From contig BJKQ01000002.1 of assembly GCA_006538405.1 (NCBI GenBank), forward strand, positions 3,472,001 through 3,536,000: a stretch of DNA of 64,000 nt. The letters are read 5' to 3'. Below the pieces are notes generated by a model. That model was not told the origin of the DNA, did not search any database, and worked only from the letters and a program-made list of their open reading frames with translations. A program made the translations under genes and the position numbers. This document shows, in pieces, positions 35,077 to 48,527 of this stretch; the stretch's first letter is position 1; the number at the start of each line of letters is the position of its first letter. The stretch comes from Hansfordia pulvinata. Its lineage: Eukaryota; Ascomycota; Sordariomycetes; Xylariales.

Positions 35077-37782
35077 CTCCTCGCCCATCAGACCGTGTCT
35101 TGGGTCCTGGTCCAGACACGCATGGTGCACGCAGCCCCGCGCGGCGCGTACGGCGGCACTGCGGTTCTTCTATCACGCTTGATGTGTCTTCCTTTTGCGC
35201 TGCTGTCCGCGTCTCGCGAGGCTGATGGGCGGGCGGGCGGGCGGATGTGTTGGTCGTCGGCGGGCGGGCGGGCGCGCTTCGGGAGCCAGGAAGGGACGAG
35301 TAAGGTACTCGCCTCACACGGACGAAAGGCAGAGAAAGAGGGGTCCAGCCCCGTTCCGAGAAGGTAACGGAGTAGTCCCACCCCGAAGAATGAAAAAAAA
35401 AATGTACGGACGGACGCACGAAACACGGAACGTAGGGAGGCGTTCACGAGTTGAAGCTCCCGTGGCTCCCAAAGAACGGAGAAGTACTGTACGAGTACCT
35501 CTATTGTCCCAACGGTCGGGTCGGCCGCCGGTCGGAGAGCACACATTCGGAATACGGAGACACACGCGTACGAGTACCTGTCTCGTCTCCCGCCGTGCGA
35601 CCAGGCAGCCGGGCTGACAAAAGCCACCCATGCGGATTGATTGATTGAGGGGCGCCGGGGATCGGGAGGGGGGTGCCTGCCCAACCAACTCATCCGCGGT
35701 TCATCAGCTCTCGAATGGAACGCGGGAGGAGATGAGGGTCAACTCGCCAGTGTAAACACCCCCCACGCCCACGGATCACGGATCACGGATCAGTGATCCG
35801 GGGGGGCCCGTCTTTCAGCTGAGGCAAGTTTTCCCGGGGTGGCGGCTTTTTTTTCTTTCTTTTTCTTTTTGTGCCCTTCCATCCGTCTTTCTTTCTTTCA
35901 CCGCCTGTACGAGTGAGTAGGTACGGTAGGTACTCGCACTTTTCTGCGCTTCCATTCCACGGGTGAGCCCCACCTGTCGTCAGGGTGCAAATGCCGGGGT
36001 AGTCAGCTTTTTTTCTGGGCCTGGGCCGGCATCTCGGTAGTGGTGGTGGCGGCGATAGAGGAATGATAGATATCGCGAGAATTGTTTTGCTCCAGCGTAT
36101 TACCCCGGTGTCGACTCTCGACTCTCGACTCTCGAGCATGCAGGTCGAAAATCTGCATCCGTGGGCAGCAGGGGTTCGACTCCTTCTGCCCGCGCCCATC
36201 CCCGCCCCGTATCTGCTATCTACGAGTCCTCCGTACTCCGCGTGAGAAAAAGAGTGTCTCTCCCGCCTCCGCCCCGTTATTAAAGAGGGGACCAACCCTC
36301 TGAAGGCTGCAAGGGTGCTGATATCAGATGGATGCCCGTGTGGTTTTTCGCGATGGGGGCTGTTTGCGTGCGTTGGCTGTATCGGCATCTGGAGGGGTTT
36401 TGTTTTTCTCGCATGTTGGGATCGACAATGGGTCCATCGTGTTTTGGCGCTTGGCTCACTGAAGGGTCCTCGATACCCGTAGATAAGCTGTCGCCCGCCT
36501 CGGAGGGAGGAGGGTTTGCTCCTGCAGGCAGCGCAGCGGAGAAGTCAGAAGACTATCGTATACCTAGTCCCTGCACCTTGTGTAAACTACTCGTACTACC
36601 TGTTATCTGGTTCGGTACGGGTAGTCATCCATGGGAAAACCCCACGGCGGGCCATCGCGCGCACGTGCGGGTGATGCCGTCTCCCTCTTGCTGCGGAGTC
36701 TGCGCCTCTCCGGCTTTCGGCTTCTGCGGTTGTTTTCGCGCGCTTGTTGCGGCTGCGGCGGTGGGCATTCAGATATATACGTGTCCTGGCGGTTTCTGTA
36801 CTCGCATGTCTGTCGGGCACTTGCTCCGGGGCTGGCATGCGCACCCCTTTGCTCGCACTCTTGACGAGTAGTCTAGAATCACTGGGCGCGGACTGGGTTA
36901 TCACGGTGCAGTCTTATCCGGACTGCGGAGGCAAGCCTGTAGACGTAGTAGTGACCAAGGACGCTGGTTTGAGCAGAGCTACGCTTCCGGGAGACAGCTG
37001 AATAAGGCAGCCTACAGAAGGTTTCGTCTTCCTCGTGATCATGTTGCTCCGATTTGAGTCGCCCGTATCAGCCACAGCGAAAGGCTACCCTCCCCCGGCT
37101 GTCACAAAGCACGAGCCTCGCATATGCCGCCTTGGAACGCAGGGATTGGTTGGGAGGCTCAGGTGGCTGGGCCCAAGAAGGCGTCGATGACGGGCTTTAT
37201 GGCCCGTCTGCAGAGACCTCTTGTCTCGCCATGGACCACATGCTGTCTTTCAAGTTGGCGTCTTCTCCTTCGGGCGCATCTAGCAAGAGGGCCAGCCATG
37301 CACGCAACAGGCGCAAGATGCCTCGTGAACGTGCTCGGAAAGCGACAGCCAAAGGAAGGTTCGACCCGGAAGGTTGTCTGGCAGTGATCATGTCAGTACC
37401 ACTGCCAGACTGCTGCAAGGCGGACGGCAAGGCTCGCACTGAGGCAGAATCGGGAGTGGCGAGGCTGTGTTACCACTCGCAAGGAAAGCGCTTCCCTCAC
37501 GTGTCGTGGTTTCACTTTCCACGACCGATCATTGGCTGCCCGCAGCAGTTGAAGCACCTCGAGGAAGGGAGTGTCCAAGTTACGTACTTCACGCGGGCCG
37601 GCACAGCCGCGAAGCCTTGTCTCTTGTTTCTCGCAGGCTGAGCCTTGTCTCTTGTCTCTCGCCAGGCTAGGCTCAAGATGCAGAGGCCTCTCGCCAGGCC
37701 GAATTGAAAGTGCTCTTGAAATCCTCCTGAACCACTATTGCACTCTCCTTCGTTTCACCATAGGCAGATAATCACCGATACT
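32847..37782. other. Gene-poor region, about 4.9 kb
   Basis: No gene is supported. Open frames at 33966-34493 (-) and 37054-37641 (+) are long but featureless. The region holds the (TC)33 microsatellite, GGGC repeats near 35226-35276, TACGAGTA copies at 34682, 35490, 35569 and 36588, three tandem GACTCTC units at about 36113-36135, and a perfect hairpin CGGATCA-G-TGATCCG near 35784-35800. Confidence 0.45.
35008..35073. repeat. (TC)n microsatellite, about 33 units
   Basis: An uninterrupted TC run of about 66 bp followed by G and more pyrimidines. It is the longest perfect simple repeat in the window. Confidence 0.95.
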
Positions 37783-40085
37783 ATGGATTCTTCGACTCGG
37801 CGATCGCTTTGTGAACCGTACGCATCATGCCCTCTTGGCCCCTCCGACTCGTCAATTCGAGTGCTGAAGCTGCTGCAGTCCACCAACGATTCCGATGGGA
37901 AACTTCGTGGCACGATGAGCGCCATACGCCTCAACGACAGCCCGCGCTTCGCCGCCCTCTCCTACGTCTGGGGCCGGTTCTCCGACCCTCCAGAAACGAT
38001 ATCCTGCAACGGCGTGGAAATCCCGGTCACTGCCAACTGCCATAAAGCCCTCCTCGCACTGAGGCGTCTGCACGGGAGCTGACCATATGGGTAGACGCCA
38101 TCTGCATCAATCAGTCTGACGAGGAGGAGAAGAGCGCCCAGGTCCAGCTGTCGGGTGAGGTGTATGTCCGGGCACGCCCTGCTTTCATCTGGCTCGGCGA
38201 CGGGTGTAAGCGGACCGACAAGGCTATCGCTCTCTTGGAAAATGCCTCGAAACTGAAATTGAAAGTGCCGAGCGTTCTACAAGCCCACGTTCGTCCAGCC
38301 ACTAGAACGCTTGCATTTACCTGGACTCTTTACGGCCACCTGCTCGCCTCGTTTGTGCCTTGTGAGTACCGACCTACCTAGAGAAAGGCCCCCTTTCCAC
38401 CGCGCAAGTCCTAAGGCTTGTCAGTCAGGCAGATGATCCGCCGTGAACGACTCAAACTCGGTGCAACTCTGGAGGATATGGAGAAACTGTTGGGGGCGGA
38501 ATGGATCGAGCGGGCCTGGACTTTTCAAGAAGTAGTCCTTGCGGCCGACCCAATCATCGTTTGCGGCACAAGAGCGCTTGCATGGACTGTGTTGCACGGG
38601 GGCTTGGACTACTTCCACGACACGCACCCTACGTTTCCGGTCGAGCTCAAACAGATCTGTCGGACCTTGCTGCCTGTGAAACTTGTGTGGCCACCAGCCC
38701 TTCTAGAAGTTGAGGACATCCCAGGGCTCCGCTCGTCCAAGGTTTTCCAGAAGTGGCGTGCCCTCAACTCTATCTGGACAACGACACCGCGCCGAACATT
38801 CTGGTATGACTTGCATCCAAGGCATCCACCTCGAGAACACGAGACGCCGACAAAGCCATACTTGGTCAAAATATGGCAACAGGAATTACTTCAGAAGGAA
38901 TATGTATGGTCTAAAGTGAGATTTTGTGTCTTGGCTGGCAACCTTATAGTGCCGGGTCTCATGTTCACGGTCTTGCTGGCACACCTTGCCAGTTGGGGCG
39001 CTTATGTCTTCCTGCCCATCATGTTATGGGGCTTCATCGTCACGGTGTACGCCCACAGGACGCCTCTTAGGATGGGACAAGGAGACACCGGCCAAGTCTT
39101 CCGCGGCTTGGTCGAGGCCCTGCGGGAGCGCAACGCATCCGTCGCTCGCAACAAGGCCTTCGCGATGAACGGCGTCTTCGACGCCCTCGAAATGGCCACC
39201 GCCCCCGCAGACTACAGCAAGCCCCTGGGAGAGGTGTACCGCCAGCTGTTCCTCGACCTGGTGCGGCAGAGGCCCTCGCTGATCAACCTCCTCGTCGACG
39301 TCGGCCCAACATTGGACGGGGCGCCCACTTGGGTGCCCGACTGGAGCTCGCTGGGCGAGCGGGGCTGGCTGCCCACGCGCTTCGTCTACGACGACGAGTC
39401 GGGCCTCTACGGGTCGTCACTCCCAGAGCCCCAGATGAACGTGGCGGACCGGGAGCTCGGGCTGTGGAGCCGGCTCAGGGGCCGCGTCGCCTTCTGCTCC
39501 GACGCGTTCTCCAAGGTTCCCGCCGAGGCCGCCCAGTGCAGCAGGGAAGACCTGCGGCCGGCAGTCGCCTCGCTTCTGCGGTGGTTCTCCGCCGTGCGGG
39601 AGTCCGGCCTTGCGGACGGCGCGAGGGACTGCCGCCCGCGCGAGCCTGACGTCTATGAGGCGTTGTTCGCGCGATGCCTCGCCTCCGAAGACACGCAATC
39701 TCGCGATATCTTTCGTGAATGGAGTTGCATATTCTCCAAGGCAGCTGAAGATGCTCTATGCACGGCAGACGAGGCCCTAGGCCTTCTGTTTCAGCATCTA
39801 AATCACATCAGATTCACCATCGAGTGCTGCAACGGGCTTGCCGGCAAGAGGAAGCTGTTCGTGGCCGATGATGGAGACTTCGGGTCCGGCCCACCCCACA
39901 TGATGGACAGAGACAGGATTGTTCTGTTACGAGGCGTCTCCGTGCCCATGGTTCTCCGAGACTCGGGAAGAGATCCTCAATCGTACTCCGTCGTGGGGCC
40001 AGCCTGCTTGCCTGGACACATGGACCTGTCCGGCTTCAACGGGACTAAACATGGGAGAGACTGGCAAGCGGTTTATCTTATTTGA
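37783..40085 (+). CDS. HET-domain (heterokaryon incompatibility-type) protein, about 746 aa
   Basis: ATG 37783; exon 1 runs to 38361 and exon 2 is 38425-40085 (GTGAGT donor, TGTCAG acceptor, phase 1). HET motifs appear in order: ALSYVWG at about 58-64, IWVDAICINQ at about 102-111 and RAWTFQE at about 223-229. Family role: HET proteins trigger vegetative incompatibility or related cell-death responses when partners differ. Odd points: the frame breaks near 38071-38077, just before the second motif, and one missing base there explains it. Two membrane-like helices (about 359-403, NLIVPGLMFTVLLAHL and FLPIMLWGFIVTVY) lie downstream of the HET core. The remaining C-terminal part is unrecognised. 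Whether the gene is functional depends on the deletion being an artefact. Confidence 0.8.
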
Positions 40086-40234
40086 TTCGTGATGACCTAT
40101 ACACTCGTCCTGCAACTTTGATCCACCGTATTCGCCAGCCGTGGCACGATGTGCCACCCCCACGCTACACTGCATGTTGCAGTACTGCCAGAATCAAGGC
40201 CAGCCGCAAACACAAGCGTGAGAGACGCTCCGCA

Positions 40235-41765
40235 TCAGTCGCGTCCCAAGCTGTCGTTCGCCGTTTCAGGGTCCATTCGCATCAAGAGTGACAGCACTCG
40301 ACCCCAGACGTGATCGCCGTTCCATTGTTCCACGCCGCCCTCTGTCGGAGGAGTAAGGACGGGCGGCCCCAAAGCCTCCATGACATAGCTGGCGGCGACC
40401 GCCCCACAGACAGCGGCAATCTTGTAGTCACACCCTTCGTGTAAGACCACAGAAAAGGCTCCCAAGAATGCGCTGAGCACGCCGGCCGTGGTGGTCTTTT
40501 TGGGCAGTGAATGCAAGTCGGTGTGGTAATGGGGAATCCAAAACTTCGTCGAATCGCTTTGAACCAGCCAGCCCACCTCGGAGCCGACGAGCACCCACAA
40601 TTGCTTGGGTGGAAAACCTCTATAATCTTTACGATTACGGCCCATGTGGTGCAAATCCGCGTTCCGTCTCCGTCTGGATCTTCTCGACTCGTCCAATATT
40701 TTCGCTACGCTCCGTTCTATGCGACCTTGGGTGATCCAGTCGGCAAATTCACCGCAGTCATCGGAACGCCTGTGCAGCTCCCAGGCAGAGAGCGCGACGG
40801 CGTCGACGCGGGCGCAGTTCCTCATGAATTTCGGCCCGTAAAGGGAGAGTCGAGGCGATCGTCGCATTGGCTCTCGGTTTGGCAACTCCCAGGCTCGAAA
40901 AGGTTGGGGAAACCCATGCGACCGCCACGCGCGTTCCAGGATATCCAAGTCACAGATTAGCTGCGGCAAAGGACTGTAGAAGTAAAAGCATTGGGCGGCG
41001 AGATAGCGGGCGTCTAAGTCTTGACCAGTGACTAGGAGACCGGGTGGGACTTCACCCTGGAAGTAGCCTTTGCTGGATTAGAAACAACCTCGGCATTTTC
41101 GTCAGAATAGGGCACTCACGTTCAGCAGCCCCTTCCAGGATTCGGGGTGTATCATCGTCTGCATGTACCATCTTCATCTCATAGCTCACGCCCCAACTGA
41201 ACAACTTGTAGGCTATCGCCTGGCGGTAGGTAGACGAGACCTTGGCGACGACACCTATGGCAGTGGAGGAATCGTCGGAACGGAAGAGACGGGCCCCCAA
41301 CGCAGCTATAGCGATCGGGTCAGCGTGATACTCATCACAAGAGACGGGGGCGGTCCTCACCATACAGACCACGCCCTCCAGCATACGTAGGCCCGTCGCG
41401 GAAGTCCCGTACCTAGCCAACCCAGGCCATGGGAAAGAATTCCAGCGGCGCCACCTCTGTCACCGCGATAGCCGGCTCCATGTGTGACGATTCGAGTGAA
41501 ATGCGTTGATGATGCGGAATACCGTAGTGCGAATGGGTTGGGTAGGTATGTTGGACAGGCCGATTCTAACACGATGAAGATTATCGAGGTACCGAGAGCA
41601 ACGTGGGGGGTGGAGTTGGCAAATGGAAGTCGGTTGCACGCCCACTGGTATAGATAAACAGCATCAATCCATTCGGTTAGGAGCGGGTGTTTGTGTTTGT
41701 TTGAGAAAGCCCAGCACTTCACCCACGCGCCCACAGCACAGCCCACAGAGCCCGTCAAAATTCAT
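40235..41765 (-). CDS. Uncharacterised multi-exon protein (gene model provisional)
   Basis: The 3' exon (41072-40235) is a clean open frame of about 280 codons: GQDLDARYLAAQCFYFYSP, a basic middle (RRSRRRR), then a hydrophobic segment with GVLSAFLGAFSVVL and AAVCGAVAASYVMEA. Upstream, a coding-like frame covers about 41460-41119 (ALGARLFRSDDSSTAIGVV). A GTGAGT...CTAATCCAG intron at 41119-41073 would join the two but leaves the phase one base short. Another one-base shift is needed near 41460 to reach the 5' frame, and a good ATG is at 41765. These may be sequencing deletions as elsewhere, or my model may be wrong. I recognise no family. It lies tail to tail with the HET gene, 149 bp apart. 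Confidence 0.45.
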
Positions 41766-42937
41766 TGGACGGAAGGGACGACCCAGTTCGTGCAAGGACA
41801 TGCCCGAAGGAACCTACCTGTACATCAATGTACTGAGTTAACATAAAGTTGCCTGTCTCAATGGGAGCTGTACCTTACTTGCACATGTAAGGGAGGCAGC
41901 AATTGCCCGACCAGTGGCACTGGGCAGAAAGCCAGCGAAAGTGCTCTGTGCAACTCCTTCCTGGAGAGACGAGTGGCTGGACCCGAGGCGCGCGGCCGCA
42001 CAAGAGAGACCAACATGTGCAAGGCTCGGCGTGCAAGGCTCGGCTCCTATGGAACGCAGCTGCCTTTCAGTCAGATAATCGGACGAGTTGACTGACAACT
42101 AGGTCAGGTCTCACCGTCACTCAAGTCCTTACTTCCTTTCGAATGCATTCGGCTGGGCTGGCATCCTCGGGCAAGCTGCCGCAGGAGTCTGGCCGCAATA
42201 AGTGCCAACATCCAATTGTGGGCAATGTGATAATGATCATCAATCCCATCTTATCAGGCTTGTAGCTCCCTACTAGGCTTGCTTGACTGATGCAAGAGTG
42301 GCAGGCACATGTGCGAGTGCATAGAACACGCCTGATGATGACGCCCACCATGCAGAGCCACCCGTAGCGAAGTTCTCTGTGCAGGCAGTCGCGACCTGCG
42401 TCCACGGGCTAGCCCAGAGCAGGATAGCGCACCTGCCGGTTCTGCCGCCCGAGAGCTGCGCTGCTCGGGTCGATGAATGCGTCATCCCGGCCAACCGCGC
42501 CGCCTCCGCCGCCGCCGCCGTCGCCGCCGCGTACGCCCGCAGACTCGGACGCCGCGATCGCCTCTGCCTCCTCCTCCCTATCCTCACTATTGTTTCCACC
42601 ACTCCCCTCACGGACGCATACGACAGGCGCCTGAGCGCGCCGGCTACCGCACAATCCTCGCATCGCATCGCCCGGGCCGTCAGTCACTCGCTCGCTGCCG
42701 CCTTGCAGTTCACCCTACCTTGTGCCACCTTAATCGGCCCTCTTCCGCCACGCTCCTGCTCTTGGCCCGGCTTTCAACCGCTCTGTCACTTTCGTCATCA
42801 CTTGCTGATCACCCTGCGTGCTCAGCGCTTGCTTTCGCGCCCATCTTTCAAGTTGAAGCCCCGCCACCTGACCACCACATGAATCGACCCGCGCCCCACG
42901 ATCCGTCTTGACCCCTGCCGACGCCCGAATCGCCGCC
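41766..42937. other. Divergent upstream region of the provisional gene and RAD26
   Basis: No supported gene. The 450 bp before 42938 are C-rich without a coding signature and look like a long RAD26 leader. Open frames there overlap on both strands. Confidence 0.4.
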
Positions 42938-45900
42938 ATGGCTTCTGCTGCACCGCCCAGCACCTCCGAAGACGTCACTATCGAGCCAGATCCCGACCTC
43001 AGCCCCGCCCCTGCAGATGCTGCACCCAACGACGACAACGACGACGATGGCGACGACGACAACGGCGATGACGGCGGCAACGCGGGCGACGATCCCGACG
43101 ACGAGCAGGCCGCCCTCCGCAATCTCACCTCCAACGTGCGCGACCAGGACGACCTCGAGCGCGACATCACTTACCAGGCAAACCTGGCCTTGATAGACGC
43201 TGAAGACAAGAGGGACGAAAAACGCATAGAAAAGGCCCAGGCCTCCAAAGCCAAGTTCGAGACGCAAAAAAGAACGCAGCACGACCAGCTTCGCAAAGCC
43301 GCCCTCAACCCTACCGCCCGACAGAAAATCCGCGACGAGATTTCTCGAATCGATTCTGAGATCGATTTGGCCGACAAGGACATTGCCGACTTCCACGCGC
43401 GGATCAGCCAGAGACACGAGGCTGGCAAGGAGCCAGAGGCCGCCCTGGGCGGCAACAAAAGACTGCCCAACGAAAGCCACCGGGAGTTTCTCATTCGCAC
43501 CGGAAAGATCACACCCTTTGCCAACATTGGAGGCCCCCGCCCCGCTGGTGTTGAGGGTGAGCTGGCAAACGCGCTGGTCGATGCCGAGGACGAAGCAGTC
43601 GCAGATGAGCTCGAGGACACGGCAGACCAGGGCCCGAGATCCCACCAGAACCTGCGAGCGCCCGGGTTTGCCGAAGAGTCGGAAGCAGCGCCCGCGGCAG
43701 TCGAGACCGAGTTTTCGCTCAGGCCTCGCAAGAAGCGGAGGGTTCAAGGCGACGCCTCATCCGATGGGCCCAGGCGGGGCCAGAGCTCTGCCGCCGCGTC
43801 GGCACCCGATGCCGACTTTGTGGACGATGGGGACGATTCCGAGGAAGATTACGACCTCACAGAAAGACCAAGAAAAAAGGCTGGAAAGACGAAAGTTGAC
43901 AGCAATGTGGACCTTCGGCCGCTGGACGACGGAAACGAGAACAATTACCGCAATCGACTCGCCGACTGGATCGAGAGGCGAGCGCGCGCCCGCGAGAAAA
44001 GACAAGGTGCGGCGACTGCTGACTCGGGAGCCCAGCAAGCCGACAACAATGACGACGAAGAAGAGTGGTTCAAGCCGTCGCCCGATGAGCCCGACCATCA
44101 TTTTGATGATGGATTCAAGCTGCCTGGTGACATTTACCGGGCGTTATTTGGCTACCAGAGGACCGGCGTTCAATGGCTGGCAGAGCTATTCAAGCAGAAC
44201 GTCGGAGGCATCGTCGGCGATGAGATGGGCCTTGGTAAAACTATCCAGATCATATCCTTCGTCGCCGCCCTTCATTACAGCAAGAAGCTGAACAAACCGG
44301 TCATAATTGTTGCGCCTGCCACTGTGCTCAAGCAGTGGGTGAACGAGTTCCACCGCTGGTGGCCTCCACTGCGTGTCTCTATCCTCCACACTTCGGGCAG
44401 CGGCATGCTCAACGTCAGGGGCGAGGACATGATCGAAGAGGAAGAGGTCGCCTGGGATCAGCGCGAGGATCAGAGCAGGGTCAGCAAATCTGCCAGGCGC
44501 GTGGTGGACCGCGTCAGCAAACATGGTCACGTTCTGGTGACCACGTATGCCGGACTGCAGACCTACGGCAGCATTCTGATCCCCATACAGTGGGCCTATG
44601 CTGTCCTGGACGAGGGCCACAAGATTCGCAATCCCAACACTGCAATTACGATATACTGCAAAGAGCTGCAGACGGCAAACAGGGTCATCCTCTCCGGCAC
44701 GCCGATGCAGAACAACTTGCTGGAGCTCTGGTCTTTGTTCGACTTCATCTTTCCCATGCGGCTGGGAACGCTTGTCGATTTTCGAAATCAGTTTGAAATC
44801 CCCATCAAAATTGGCGGCTACGCAAACGCGACCAACTTGCAGATCATGACGGCCCAGAAGTGCGCCGAGACACTCAAGGACGCCATCAGCCCCTACCTCC
44901 TTCAACGTCTGAAGCAAGACGTGGCTGCGGATCTCCCAAAGAAAAGCGAGCAGGTTCTCTTTTGCAAGCTCACAAAGCCACAAAGAGAGGCGTACGAACT
45001 GTTCCTAAACTCTAGCGACATGTCTGCGATCTTCAACCGAACCAGACAGTCTCTCTACGGGATCGACATTCTGCGGAAGATTTGCAACCACCCAGATCTC
45101 ACCGACCCGCGGCTGAGAAATAAGGCCGACTACAAATGGGGAATGGCAAACAAGTCTGGCAAAATGCAGGTTGTCAAGGCCCTTCTGCAAATGTGGAAGA
45201 GGCAGGGCCACAAGACGCTGCTGTTCAGCCAAGGAGTACAGATGCTTGACATTCTGGAGGCCTTCGTCCGCCGTCAAGATGGAGTACAGTACCTCCGCAT
45301 GGATGGGAGCACAGCGATCAAAGACCGCCAAGTGCTCGTCGACAAGTTCAACAAAGACCCAGACATGGATTTATTCCTGCTGACGACCAAGGTAGGCGGT
45401 CTCGGTGTGAACCTGACCGGCGCCAACCGTGTCATCATCTTCGATCCCGACTGGAACCCGTCTACCGATGTCCAGGCCAGAGAACGAGCGTGGCGACTCG
45501 GCCAGAAGAAGGAGGTGACAATCTATCGGCTCATGACTGCCGGCACCATTGAAGAGAAAATCTACCACCGCCAGATTTTCAAGCAGTTCCTCAGCAACAA
45601 AGTACTGAAAGACCCTAAGCAACGAACCACATTCCATCTTCAGGACCTGCATAATCTTTTTACCCTGGGAGACTCGAATGACGGACAGACGGAGACCGGC
45701 AAGATGTTCAAGGGATCAGAAGTCCAATTCAATGAGTCGGCGTCAGGGGAGCAACAAGGCAGCAGCACAGCCGCGGGAGCTGGGGCAAACGAGCCGAATC
45801 CCGACTCAGGCGGCGACAAGGAGCAGGATCTTCGCGAGATCGACGGCCTTGCGGGCATGGAAGAGTACGAGGCACAGGAAGCAGAGGGCTCAGGAGCAGG

Positions 45901-46539
45901 CAACGAAGACGACCGCATCATGGAGGGTTTGTTTGCGCGCTCAGGCGTCACTTCGGCCCTGGAGCACGATCAAATCATGGGCGGCAGCCAGAACAAGCCG
46001 CAGGCGTCACGCAGCATATTGCAGCAAGAGGCCAATCGGGTGGCCGCAGCGGCAGCGGCGTCGCTCCGGCGCGCTGGCGAGGAGGCGCGCTCGGTTCCGA
46101 TCGGAACTGTGACCTGGACAGGCGAAGTCGGTGAGAGCGGGCGACCCGGGCGTCCCCCTGCGTCCAGTGCCCGGCGCGGTAGAGGCGGGGGCGGACCGGG
46201 CTCGGCGGGCATCTTGGCGGGCATCGCCAGCCGGCAGGGCATCGCGCAGAACGGGGCTGCAGGGTCCGGTGGCAGCAGCGGCGGCAACTCGCGATCCGGC
46301 ACACCCGGCGCGCGGGGCAAGCAGGCGGGAGCGGCCTCCGCGCGCGCGACTTTGAGCGCATGATCCCCGACTTCATCCGGCGGCACGGCGGGCAGGTGCC
46401 CACCAAGGCGCTGGTCGACCACTTCAACCCCATGTGCGCGACCAAGCAGCAGAGCGACGGCTTCAAGGCGGCCCTCGAGCGCGTCGCGCGCATGGAGAAG
46501 AAGGGTTCCAGCCTGCGCGCGCTGTGGGCCCTGAAGTAG
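42938..46539 (+). CDS. rad26: Rad26/CSB-type SNF2 DNA translocase
   Basis: One exon from ATG 42938, about 1200 aa (yeast Rad26 is 1085). This SWI2/SNF2 ATPase binds stalled RNA polymerase II and starts transcription-coupled repair in the nucleus. Seen: an acidic N terminus, Arg/Lys nuclear-localisation patches (RPRKKRR near 265-271), Walker A GDEMGLGKT at about 427-435, DEGH at about 558-561, LSGTPMQNN at about 585, and a helicase C lobe with YLRMDGS and DPDWNPSTDVQARERAWRLGQ. A C-terminal winged-helix-like tail begins DFERMIPDFIRRHGGQVPTK. Odd: that tail is one frame off the main ORF. A single missing base at about 46300-46345 explains it; read literally, the protein ends about 50 residues early after ARATLSA. 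Confidence 0.93.
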
Positions 46540-47828
46540 GGGGTTGCTGTTTGGTGTGAGTTTGTAAAGGAGAGGGGGAGGGGGGTGATGAGGATGAGAC
46601 TATACGCCAGCGTTCTTCGCCAGGTCAAGGGGCTCGGAGGAACTTCTGTCATGGGCGTTGAAATGGATTGCAAAGCTTCCAGCGTGGGCGTTGAAAGAGG
46701 CCTTATACTACTTATCCAACCGAGCACGACTCTTATTTATCGTTGATTTAGAAATCCTTACCACTTTTGCTCGCTTCAGACCGAGTTAATGAAACCTCTG
46801 CCGTCGAGGCGACGTAGGCATCGGCTCGTGTGAATTCTGGCAGCCTCGGAGGCGCAGGATCGCGTTGACGACCGGGGTGTACTGATTTTTGGCAGGCTGA
46901 TTCTTGCAATGAACGAGGGTCGGGTCGACTTCGCTAGCAAGTCCGGCCTTGCTGTGGGTGAGCGGCCGCAGCACACTCACACATGCGCGCCGCATCGGAC
47001 GCTGTCTCAAAGCCGATCTCTACGGTCACGACACTGATCACTTGCACATCTCACAGGCCATTGATATCTCCCAAGCTCTGGTACTGGTGTTGTTCAATTC
47101 TCGGGATTCGGATCAAGTCTCCCGCCCCCGAACCTTCCCTCGACACCCCTCGGTCCGCTGCCGAGAAGAGAGCTGGGGCCGCGGGGTGCGACCCTCGTGA
47201 CTCGACTCTGGCGAGCGGAGGAGAGGGAGAAGAAGAGAAAAAGGCAGAGAGACGGAAGAACACACACAGAGGCTTTACATTTGGGTGATATTTGTCCTTT
47301 ATTGTAGGTTGTCTTTGGAGACCAGGCATGGTTAGGAGTAAAACTCGAAAGAAAAGAACCAGAGGTTTGATGCCTGCGAGTGTGTGTTTGGAGGGGTTAA
47401 ACTTTTGTGCTTGACACAAACTCTTCTTCATCATCCTAAGCTGAGAGGGAGAATCTGGGAACCCAAAACAGAAAAGAAAGCAGCCCAGCAGGGGAGAAAA
47501 AGTGTTCTCTGCCCCGCTGGGTTTCGGTAGCGCTTTTTTGTGCTCCCTTCCATTCCAAACGTCGTGTCGGTCGTCCTCTTTTTGTTTCTCTTGTTCTAAA
47601 CCCTGCCGCGCCGTTCTCCTCGTAATTGTCATCAACGCCACGGGTTCCACCAGGAGAGGCCGAGAGGGAAATCCCCCAGAGAGCAAGAGACGACGTGAGA
47701 CACGAGACGGATCCACGTCCCGAGTGCCTCGGATTGTCGACTCTGCCCGCCAAGGGGAAAATCCATCTCCGATCGCCGCCACCATACACCAGGATTTTTT
47801 TTGGTTTGGGTGTTTTGGGGCGATACGT
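46540..47828. other. Convergent intergenic region, RAD26 and uS11 3' flanks
   Basis: No supported gene. The stretch 47200-47830 downstream of uS11 (minus strand) is A/T-richer with GA tracts and should contain its 3' UTR. Confidence 0.4.

Positions 47829-48527
<699 letters not shown>

Noticed and set aside
36166..36200. GGGTTCGACTCC resembling a tRNA T-loop
   Set aside because: The T stem does not pair and no anticodon or acceptor stem can be formed; it is a GGGCAG/CTGCCC hairpin.
37054..37641. Open frame of 195 codons just before the HET gene
   Set aside because: No domain, composition like random GC-rich sequence, and an antisense frame overlaps it.
41119..41180. Alternative exon MQTMIHPESWKGLLN joined in phase 0 to GEVPPGLL
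   Set aside because: It avoids one frame correction but needs an upstream junction with a 31-bp intron or a stop-containing frame, so the longer continuous exon was preferred.
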